This document shows, piece by piece, positions 49,012-55,249 of a DNA stretch of 64,000 bases. Position numbers and translations under genes: made by a program. The notes under the pieces are model-generated. The model worked only from the letters and a program-made list of their open reading frames with translations, searched no databases and was not told where the DNA came from. How positions within the stretch are numbered: the first letter of the stretch is position 1; every line of letters begins with the position of its first letter. This DNA comes from Halomonas urmiana (GTDB lineage: Bacteria > Pseudomonadota > Gammaproteobacteria > Pseudomonadales > Halomonadaceae), in NCBI RefSeq assembly GCF_005780185.1, contig NZ_VBUI01000007.1:1-64000 (forward strand). The letters are read 5' to 3'.

Positions 49012-51528
49012 TTACGCAGGGCGGAGCTGGCCGCGCTCCTCGGTCACGATGATGTCCGGGTCGGGGCGCGCGTCGTTGACGAAGCTGCGGAAGCGCTTGA
49101 GCTTCTCGGGGTCGTTGATGGCGCCCGCCCACTCGCACTCGTAGTTGTCGATGACGGTCTGCATCTGCGCCTCGAGCTCCTCGTTGATCCCCAGGCTGTC
49201 CTCGAGCACCACCTCCTTGAGGTAGTCCAGGCCGCCCTCGAGGTTCTCGCGCCATACCGAGGTCCGCTGCAGGCGATCGGCGGTGCGCACGTAGAACATC
49301 AGGAAGCGATCGATGATCCTGATCAGCTGATCGTCGTCCAGGTCGGTGGCGAAGAGCTCGGCATGGCGTGGGCGCATGCCGCCGTTGCCGCAGACATAGA
49401 GGTTCCAGCCATGCTCGGTGGCAATCACCCCGATGTCCTTGCTCTGCGCCTCGGCACACTCGCGGGTGCAGCCGGAGACCGCGAACTTGAGCTTGTGCGG
49501 CGAGCGCAGGCCCTTGTAGCGGTGCTCGAGCCGGATCGCCATGCCCACGCTGTCCTGCACGCCGTAGCGACACCAGGTGCTGCCCACGCAGGACTTCACG
49601 GTACGCACCGACTTGCCGTAGGCGTGACCGGTCTCGAAGCCGGCCTCGATCAGCTCGCCCCAGATGTCCGGCAGGTCCTCGAGGCGGGCGCCGAACAGGT
49701 CGATGCGCTGGCCGCCGGTGATCTTGGTGTAGAGGCCATACTTCTGTGCGACCTGGCCGAGCACCACCAGCTTGTCCGGGGTGATCTCGCCGCCGGCGAC
49801 ACGCGGCACCACCGAGTAGGTGCCGTTCTTCTGCATGTTGGCCATGAAGGTGTCGTTGGTGTCCTGCAGCGGGATGTGCGCCGCATCGGTGATCGGCTCA
49901 TTGAAGCAGGACGCCAGGATCGAGGCCACCGCCGGCTTGCAGATGTCGCAGCCCAGACCCTCGGTTTGTGAAGAGCCGTGCTTCTCGACCAGTTCGCCGA
50001 AGGTCTTGATGCCCTCGACGCGGACGATGTCGAAGAGCTCCTGGCGGGTGTGGGCGAAGTGCTCGCAGATCGACTGGTCGACCTCCACGCCGCGGGCCTC
50101 CAGTTCGTGATCGACCACGCTCTTGAGCAGGGCCGCGCAGCCCCCACAGCCGGTGCTGGCGCGGGTGGAGGCCTTGACGCTGCCCAGGTCGGTGGCCCCG
50201 GCATCGAGGGTCGCGCAGATCGAGCCCTTGGTGACGTTGTGGCACGAGCAGATGGTCGCGTCGTCGGGCAGGGCGTCGGCGCCCAGGGTCGGCGCACCCT
50301 CGGTGGAGGGCAGGATCAGCGCGGCCGGGTCCTCGGGCAGCTCCAGGCCGTTGCTGTAGTACTGCATCAGGGTGTCGTAGGTGGCGTTGTCACCCACCAG
50401 CATGGCGCCGAGCAGCTTCTTGCCGTCGCTGGAGACCACCAGCTTGCGGTATTCCTGCTTGATCTGGTCCAGGTAGCGGAACATCCGCGCGCCGGGGGGC
50501 TGGTTGCCGTGGGCATCGCCGATGGCGCCCACGTCGACGCCGAGCAGCTTGAGCTTGGTGCTCATGTCGGCGCCTTCGAAGGTGAGCTCGCCGCCCAGCA
50601 GGGTATCCGCGGCGGCCTTGGCCATCTGGTAGCCGGGGGCCACCAGGCCGAAGATGCTGTTGTTCCACAGCGCCACCTCGCCGATGGCCAGTATCGCCGG
50701 GTCACTGGTCAGGCAACGGTCGTCGATCACCACGCCGCCGCGCTCGCCCATCTCCAGGGCGGCGTCCCGGGCCAGCTCGTCGCGGGGACGGATGCCCGCG
50801 GAGAACACGATCAGGTCAGTCTCCAGCACCTTGTCGTCCTGGAAGACCATGCGGTGGAAGCTGGCCTCGCCGTCCTCAATCTGCTGGGTGGCGCGGCCGG
50901 TCAGCACCTGGACGCCCAGCGCCTCGATCTTCTCGCGCAGCAGCTCGCCACCCTCGGTGTCGACCTGCATCGGCATCAGCCGCGGGGCGAACTCGACCAC
51001 GGCGGTGTCGAGATCGAGGCCGCGCAGGGCGTTGGCCGCCTCCAGGCCCAGCAGGCCGCCGCCGACCACCACGCCGGTAGTGGCCTTCTCGGCCGCGGCG
51101 CGGATGTCGTCGAGGTCATCCAGGGTGCGGTAGACCAGGCAGTTCTCGCGGTCGTTGCCGGGGATCGGTGGCACGAAGGGGTAGGAGCCGGTGGCCAGCA
51201 CGACCCGGTCATAGGCGTAGCGGCCCTGGTCGGTGATCACCTCGCCCTGGTCGCGGTCGAGGGCGGTCACCGTCTCGTGGAGGCGCAGCTCGATGCCGTT
51301 CTCCGCGTAGAAGTCCGCATCGCACATGGCCAGCGACTGGGCGTCGCGACCGGCGAAGTACTCGGAGAGGTGGACGCGGTCGTAGGCGCGGTGACGCTCC
51401 TCGCCGAACACCGTGATGCGGTACTGCTCGGTGGCGCCGCGTTCGATGAGTTGCTCGACCAGATGGTGGCCGACCATGCCGTTACCGATGATGATCAACT
51501 GCTGTTTGTCGGACTGGGGCTTATTCAT
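49012..51528 (-). CDS. nirB: Assimilatory nitrite reductase large subunit
   Basis: An 838-residue NAD(P)H-dependent nitrite reductase. The N-terminal FAD domain (LIIIGNGMVGHHLVEQLIE) and NAD domain (GVVVGGGLLGLEAA) occupy about 1-310. A BFD-like [2Fe-2S] domain follows (CSCHNVTKG, then STGCGGCAALLKS, near 425-465). The siroheme/4Fe-4S domains span about 560-800, with the cluster motif CVGSTWCRYGV and SGCTRECAEAQSKDIG. It turns nitrite into ammonium. Its start overlaps the upstream FAD oxidoreductase stop by four bases. Siroheme is supplied by the SUMT encoded at 57957. Confidence 0.96.
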   Translation of the reverse strand: MNKPQSDKQQLIIIGNGMVGHHLVEQLIERGATEQYRITVFGEERHRAYDRVHLSEYFAGRDAQSLAMCDADFYAENGIELRLHETVTALDRDQGEVITDQGRYAYDRVVLATGSYPFVPPIPGNDRENCLVYRTLDDLDDIRAAAEKATTGVVVGGGLLGLEAANALRGLDLDTAVVEFAPRLMPMQVDTEGGELLREKIEALGVQVLTGRATQQIEDGEASFHRMVFQDDKVLETDLIVFSAGIRPRDELARDAALEMGERGGVVIDDRCLTSDPAILAIGEVALWNNSIFGLVAPGYQMAKAAADTLLGGELTFEGADMSTKLKLLGVDVGAIGDAHGNQPPGARMFRYLDQIKQEYRKLVVSSDGKKLLGAMLVGDNATYDTLMQYYSNGLELPEDPAALILPSTEGAPTLGADALPDDATICSCHNVTKGSICATLDAGATDLGSVKASTRASTGCGGCAALLKSVVDHELEARGVEVDQSICEHFAHTRQELFDIVRVEGIKTFGELVEKHGSSQTEGLGCDICKPAVASILASCFNEPITDAAHIPLQDTNDTFMANMQKNGTYSVVPRVAGGEITPDKLVVLGQVAQKYGLYTKITGGQRIDLFGARLEDLPDIWGELIEAGFETGHAYGKSVRTVKSCVGSTWCRYGVQDSVGMAIRLEHRYKGLRSPHKLKFAVSGCTRECAEAQSKDIGVIATEHGWNLYVCGNGGMRPRHAELFATDLDDDQLIRIIDRFLMFYVRTADRLQRTSVWRENLEGGLDYLKEVVLEDSLGINEELEAQMQTVIDNYECEWAGAINDPEKLKRFRSFVNDARPDPDIIVTEERGQLRPA

Positions 51529-52865
51529 GCGGCCTCCTCCTGTAGGGGGCTGTCCGTGGTGTGATTCGGCGTGTTGGACGTCGGGGTATCGAGAAGCGGG
51601 GTGGCGTCGGCCTTGCCAAACAGCAGTGCCTGACGGCAGGCGGAGAGGTCGCGGCCGGCCAGCGACTGCTTGAAGTACCAGGGGCCCGAGGCGGTATCGC
51701 CGTAGAGCACGGCCCCTTCGAGGCGGCCGTCGCGCAGCAGCAGCCGGCGGTAGTCGCCATGTTCCGGGTCGTGGTAGGTCAGCACCTCATGGTCGTCCGT
51801 GGCCTCGATGGGCCCGAAGGCATACAGCGAGACGCCACTGACCTTGAGCTTGGTGGCGGTGGGGGCCTCCACGTAGCCGTCGACGCTCTCGCCGGCCAGC
51901 CGTGCGGCCAGCACCTCGACCTGTTGCCAGATCGGCTCGACCAGGCCGTAGGTCTGGCCGTCGAACTCGCAACATTCGCCCAGGGCGTGGATCGCCGGGT
52001 CGGAGCTGGTGAGGTGGGCATCGACGACCACCGCGCGGTTGACCTCGAGCCTGGCCGTCCGGGCAAGCGCCACGTTGGGGGTGATGCCGATCGCCATCAC
52101 CACGCAGTCGGCGGCCAGCAAGCGGCCGTCGGCGAGTCGGGCGCCGGCGACATGGCCCTGGTCGTCGGCCTCCAGGTGGTCCAGCTGGCCGTCGGTGATG
52201 ATCTCGAGGCCGCGGCTCGCGAGTTCGCCCTCGAGCAGCCCGGCGGCGGTGAGGTCCAGCTGGCGGTTCATCAGCCGGTCGTCGCGCTGGACGATGCTCA
52301 CCGTCATGCCGCGCTTGCGCAGCCCCTCGGCGGCTTCCAGGCCCAGCAGGCCGCCGCCGATGACCACCGCGCGACCGCCGCCCTCGGCGGCCAGGGCCTG
52401 GGAGCAATCGACCAGCGCCGCGGCGTCGTCGAGGTCGCGGAAGACATAGACGCCGGGCAGGTCGAGGCCCGGGATCGGCGGCATCGCTGGTTGTGAGCCG
52501 GTGGCCAGCACCAGACGGTCGTAGGTGACCTGGCGGCCGCCGGAGGTGGTGATCCGATGAGCCTGGCGGTCGATCTCCATGACCCGCTCGCCGAGCACCA
52601 GCTCGACCCCCTGTTCGGCATACCAGTCGGTATCGCGCAGGGTCAGGGCGTCACGCTCCATCTCGCCGGCCAGCAGCGGCGAGAGCAGGATACGGTTGTA
52701 GGCGGGAGCCTTTTCCTCGCCGATCACGGTGATGCGCGACGGTCGTGCCTGCTTGTCGAGCAGGGACTCGAGCAGCCGGTGGCCGGCCATGCCGTTACCG
52801 ATGATGACCAGGTGCTCATCCCGTGTGGGCAGGGTCGCGTCCTGTGTGGAACCTTGATGGGGCAT
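51525..52865 (-). CDS. NirB N-terminus-like FAD/NAD(P) oxidoreductase, probable nitrate reductase electron donor
   Basis: A 446-residue flavoprotein similar to the first half of NirB. It has an FAD site HLVIIGNGMAGHRLLESLLD (30-49), ATGSQPAMPPIPG and the NAD site AVVIGGGLLGLEAAEGL, but no siroheme domain and no BFD cysteine cluster at the end. The parallel with NirB (IIGNGMxGHxLxExL) suggests tandem paralogy. In assimilatory systems such proteins pass electrons from NAD(P)H to the catalytic NasA subunit, which here carries its own [2Fe-2S] domain. The start at 52865 has GAGGAG six bases upstream. It is the first coding gene behind the ANTAR leader. Confidence 0.85.
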   Translation of the reverse strand: MPHQGSTQDATLPTRDEHLVIIGNGMAGHRLLESLLDKQARPSRITVIGEEKAPAYNRILLSPLLAGEMERDALTLRDTDWYAEQGVELVLGERVMEIDRQAHRITTSGGRQVTYDRLVLATGSQPAMPPIPGLDLPGVYVFRDLDDAAALVDCSQALAAEGGGRAVVIGGGLLGLEAAEGLRKRGMTVSIVQRDDRLMNRQLDLTAAGLLEGELASRGLEIITDGQLDHLEADDQGHVAGARLADGRLLAADCVVMAIGITPNVALARTARLEVNRAVVVDAHLTSSDPAIHALGECCEFDGQTYGLVEPIWQQVEVLAARLAGESVDGYVEAPTATKLKVSGVSLYAFGPIEATDDHEVLTYHDPEHGDYRRLLLRDGRLEGAVLYGDTASGPWYFKQSLAGRDLSACRQALLFGKADATPLLDTPTSNTPNHTTDSPLQEEAA

Positions 52866-52883
52866 CGTGCGCTCCTCATCCGC

Positions 52884-52937
52884 AAAAAAGAAAAGGCGTC
52901 TCGGCACACCCGAGAAGGGGAGTGCGGAGACGCCTTT
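52884..52937 (-). terminator. Leader terminator of the nirB operon (antitermination target)
   Basis: On the minus strand AAAGGCGTCTC (52927-52937) pairs with GAGACGCCTTT (52892-52902), extended inside by GCAC/GTGC, and is followed by UUUUCUUUUUU. It lies 19 bases before the first gene of the operon, so transcription would stop unless the upstream ANTAR hairpins form. The second hairpin uses the same bases (52927-52931 and flanks), so the two folds exclude each other. Confidence 0.88.
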
Positions 52938-52973
52938 GTCATCGCTTTGCCAAGACGGTCGCCATTGACCGCC
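52924..52973 (-). promoter_or_regulatory. NasT (ANTAR) two-hairpin antiterminator RNA, nirB operon leader
   Basis: Hairpin 1 (52973 down to 52954): GGCGGTC and GACCGTC form seven pairs (one G-U) around hexaloop AAUGGC. Hairpin 2 (52945 down to 52924): GAC/GUC, a 2x2 mismatch and GCG/CGC around hexaloop AAAGGC. Both loops have A at position 1 and G at position 4, the known ANTAR recognition rule. The linker is eight bases. Hairpin 2 overlaps the 5' arm of the terminator, so NasT binding would prevent termination. Confidence 0.85.
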
Positions 52974-52994
52974 ATGCTTCTTGTCCTGAATAGA

Positions 52995-53010
52995 GGCAAA
53001 GGATTAGCCA
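52995..53010 (-). promoter_or_regulatory. Sigma-54-type promoter of the nirB operon
   Basis: On the minus strand TGGCTAATCCTTTGCC keeps TGGC and TTTGC with GG-N10-GC spacing. The predicted transcription start (about 52983) lies about ten bases before ANTAR hairpin 1, as expected if the leader begins with that hairpin. NtrC control is implied but no enhancer was identified. Confidence 0.65.
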
Positions 53011-53086
53011 GGATGTGCCATTTTGTTTTTATTTTCTTTTAATTCAGGTATTTATAATGGTGAGTGTTGGGTCGCCATCGATCGGG

Positions 53087-54130
53087 TCAGCGAGGAGTTG
53101 CACTTGGCTGGTGCGCTACCTCATCGAAATGCACGGGGCTGTAGCACTCGCTCAGGGTGGCGTGATCGAGCCGGCGGCCATGGTTTCGCATGTGCTGGTC
53201 GATGTGCTCGGCGAAGTGGCCTGCCGCCGTGGGGTCCGGACGCAGCACAGCTTCGCCGAACAGGCGCTGGGCGATAGGGGGTGTATCCATCGACAGCAGG
53301 GAGAGATGATCCACCGAGCGGTCCAGGTAGGGCGGCAGGGACAGCCACTCGCGGGCCTGGCGGAGGTGGTCGGGATCGGCGGCGAGCCACCGGCTGGCGT
53401 CAAGGAGTGCCGCGATCAGGCGTTGCAGGGTGGCCGGATAGCGCCTGGCCCAGGAGCGCGTCACGCCAAGGACCTTTTCCGGGTGGTCGGGCCATAGCTG
53501 GACGCCGGTGGCGGCCAGGGTGCCCAGTTCGCGGGCGACTGCCAGGCTGCCCCAGGGTTCGCCGACACAGCACCCGTCGATCTCCCCGGCTTGCATGGCC
53601 TCCACCATGCGCGGTGGCGGCAGTACGCTGAGCTCTACGTCCCGGTCGGGATCCAGGCCGCCCAGGGCCAGCCACTGGCGCAGCTGATAGTGCTGGCAGG
53701 AGAAGGGGTAGACCATGCCCAGGCGCGGGCGCGTCTCGGGGTGGGCGGCGAGGTAGGCGCCCAACGCCCGGGCGCTGTCGGCCGGCTCATCGCCGAGTGC
53801 CACGCCGGCGCTTTCGGCAAGAGAGCGGGACAAGACGATGGTGTTGCCGTTGCGGCTCAAGGTAATCGGCGCCAGGGTATCGCAGGGCGCGCGTCCCAGC
53901 CCCAGGCTCATGGCCAGCGGCAGCGGAGCGAGCATGTGGGCCCCGTCGAGCAGCCCGGCGGCGACCTTGTCGCGCAATGTCGACCAGGCATTCTCCCGCG
54001 AGAGCGTGACCTCGAGCCCCGCGGCGTCGAAGAAGCCACCCTCGCGGGCGATGATCGGCAGGGCCGCGTCCAATAGCGGCACGAAGCCCAGTGTCAAGCG
54101 GTCGAGCTCGGCATCTTGCAGTGTGGTCAT
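53087..54130 (-). CDS. nasS: Nitrate/nitrite sensor NasS (NrtA/CmpA-like binding protein)
   Basis: A 347-residue soluble protein that resembles the nitrate-binding protein NrtA but has no signal peptide. Landmarks are RLTLGFVPLLDAALPIIARE (N-terminus), GAHMLAPLPLAMSLGLGR, YPFSCQHYQLRQWLALGG and GEIDGCCVGEPWG. NasS binds NasT in the absence of nitrate and releases it when nitrate or nitrite is bound. It is encoded directly after nasT with an ATGA overlap and lies just upstream of the nirB leader on the same strand. The gene order nasT-nasS-nirB is typical. Confidence 0.92.
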   Translation of the reverse strand: MTTLQDAELDRLTLGFVPLLDAALPIIAREGGFFDAAGLEVTLSRENAWSTLRDKVAAGLLDGAHMLAPLPLAMSLGLGRAPCDTLAPITLSRNGNTIVLSRSLAESAGVALGDEPADSARALGAYLAAHPETRPRLGMVYPFSCQHYQLRQWLALGGLDPDRDVELSVLPPPRMVEAMQAGEIDGCCVGEPWGSLAVARELGTLAATGVQLWPDHPEKVLGVTRSWARRYPATLQRLIAALLDASRWLAADPDHLRQAREWLSLPPYLDRSVDHLSLLSMDTPPIAQRLFGEAVLRPDPTAAGHFAEHIDQHMRNHGRRLDHATLSECYSPVHFDEVAHQPSATPR

Positions 54131-54720
54131 GATCCATTCTCCAGGCGTTCGAGGATATCGATGACGCTCTCGGCGACGTCGGCGATGCGTTGGCCGCGGT
54201 CCATGGCGATCTTGCGCAGCATGCGATAGGCCTGTTCCTCGTCGCAGCTCTGGTGCTTCATCAGCAGCCCCTTGGCGCGTTCGATGCGCTTGCGTTCGGC
54301 CAGCTGGTTGCGTGCCTTTTCGAGCTCCTGACGCATCGACTGGAAGGAGTCGAAGCGGGCGATAGCGACCTCGATGATGGTCTTGACTCGGCCGGGGACC
54401 AGGCCGTCCACGACATAGGCGCTGACGCCTGACTTCAGCGCCGCCTGCATGGTGTCCGGGTCGTGCTGGTCGGCGAAGAACACCACCGGGCGGGGATTCT
54501 CGCGATTCAGCACGGCCATGCTGTCGAGGGTGTCGCGATCGGGGGAGTCCATGTCGATGATCACCACGTCGGGCTGGTGGCGGGCGACCATCTCATTGAG
54601 GCTCGCCGGACTCTGCAGGCGACAGGTGACCTGATGGCCCTCGTTGGTCAGGGCCTCCTCGACCATGGCGGCACGCACGACCTCATCGTCGACGAGTAGG
54701 ACCTTGAGCGGTGGTGGCAT
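54127..54720 (-). CDS. nasT: ANTAR-domain antiterminator NasT
   Basis: A 197-residue response regulator-like RNA-binding protein. The receiver part (1-120) has DDE at 11-13 and a possible phosphoacceptor at Asp56 in VVIIDMDSPD. The C-terminal ANTAR domain (about 130-192) reads LAERKRIERAKGLLMKHQ, then EEQAYRMLRKIAMDRGQRI. It should bind the two leader RNAs at 52924-52973 and 55124-55177 and relieve termination when NasS releases it. The start overlaps nothing upstream; the 529 bases to nasA hold the second leader. Confidence 0.95.
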   Translation of the reverse strand: MPPPLKVLLVDDEVVRAAMVEEALTNEGHQVTCRLQSPASLNEMVARHQPDVVIIDMDSPDRDTLDSMAVLNRENPRPVVFFADQHDPDTMQAALKSGVSAYVVDGLVPGRVKTIIEVAIARFDSFQSMRQELEKARNQLAERKRIERAKGLLMKHQSCDEEQAYRMLRKIAMDRGQRIADVAESVIDILERLENGS

Positions 54721-55084
54721 GGCGTTTGGCTCGTTCTCGTGGATGTTCTCGATGGGTGTCTGGCTGCCTTCTCTGCAAGCCAGCTATGCAAGTCAGCCAG
54801 TGTTCCATGCAAGCAATGTTCCAGAACGTGACAAGTAAGAGGCGCTGTGCACTACGACAGGGCATGGGTGGCGCCTCATCGTCGCCGGGTGCCTGGCGGT
54901 GTCAGCAAATGGCTTCCTGGACCCGGGCGAGCGACAGCGGGCTTCCTGCATCCCTGTGGTGCGAAGACCGCTTCATGAGGGGTGTCATGGTGCGTTTTTG
55001 GCCTTGCCGCCAGACGACGCCATGACCCTGCTGGCCTCCGTGAGGCCCGGCAGCATGGGCTGATGGCGGTCCTGTAGGAAAGAA
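54721..55084. other. Non-coding part of the nasT-nasA intergenic region
   Basis: No gene. It must hold the nasT promoter and the enhancer for the sigma-54 promoter at 55085. A direct repeat ATGCAAG / CATGCAAGCAATG around 54786-54816 is visible; no certain NtrC box was found. Confidence 0.4.
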
Positions 55085-55100
55085 TGGCATATCGATTGCA
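55085..55100 (+). promoter_or_regulatory. Sigma-54-type promoter of nasA
   Basis: TGGCATATCGATTGCA matches TGGCACGN4TTGCW at ten of twelve fixed positions with GG-N10-GC spacing. Transcription would start near 55111, 13 bases before the first ANTAR hairpin. Confidence 0.75.
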
Positions 55101-55123
55101 TGATGGTGGGGTAACAAGTAACC

Positions 55124-55177
55124 GGGAGCCAAAGAGGGCTCTCGCAGCCAACCATTCGGCAACATGACAACGGCGTC
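55124..55177 (+). promoter_or_regulatory. NasT (ANTAR) two-hairpin antiterminator RNA, nasA leader
   Basis: Hairpin 1 (55124-55143): GGGAGCC and GGCUCUC pair (one G-U) around hexaloop AAAGAG. Hairpin 2 (55166-55177): GAC/GUC around hexaloop AACGGC. Both loops carry A1 and G4. Hairpin 2 has only three firm closing pairs here, and the linker is 22 bases, longer than in the nirB leader. It overlaps the terminator arm that starts at 55172. Confidence 0.78.
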
Positions 55178-55229
55178 CAACCTCGGTGACCTGCGGGTCA
55201 CGATGGGGGTGGGCGCCTTTTTCTTTCTT
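55172..55229 (+). terminator. Leader terminator of nasA (antitermination target)
   Basis: GGCGTCCA (55172-55179) pairs with TGGGCGCC (55210-55217, one G-U). An inner GTGACC/GGTCAC helix and a T-rich tail TTTTTCTTTCTT follow. It sits 20 bases before the nasA ATG and competes with ANTAR hairpin 2. Confidence 0.85.
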
Positions 55230-55249
55230 GCGCAACCAAGAGGTATGCC

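Noticed and set aside
52996-53022. Alternative sigma-54 element TGGCACATCCTGGCT upstream of nirB
   Set aside because: The -24 box is excellent, but GG and GC are nine bases apart instead of ten; the overlapping TGGCTAATCCTTTGCC has correct spacing and better distance to the leader.
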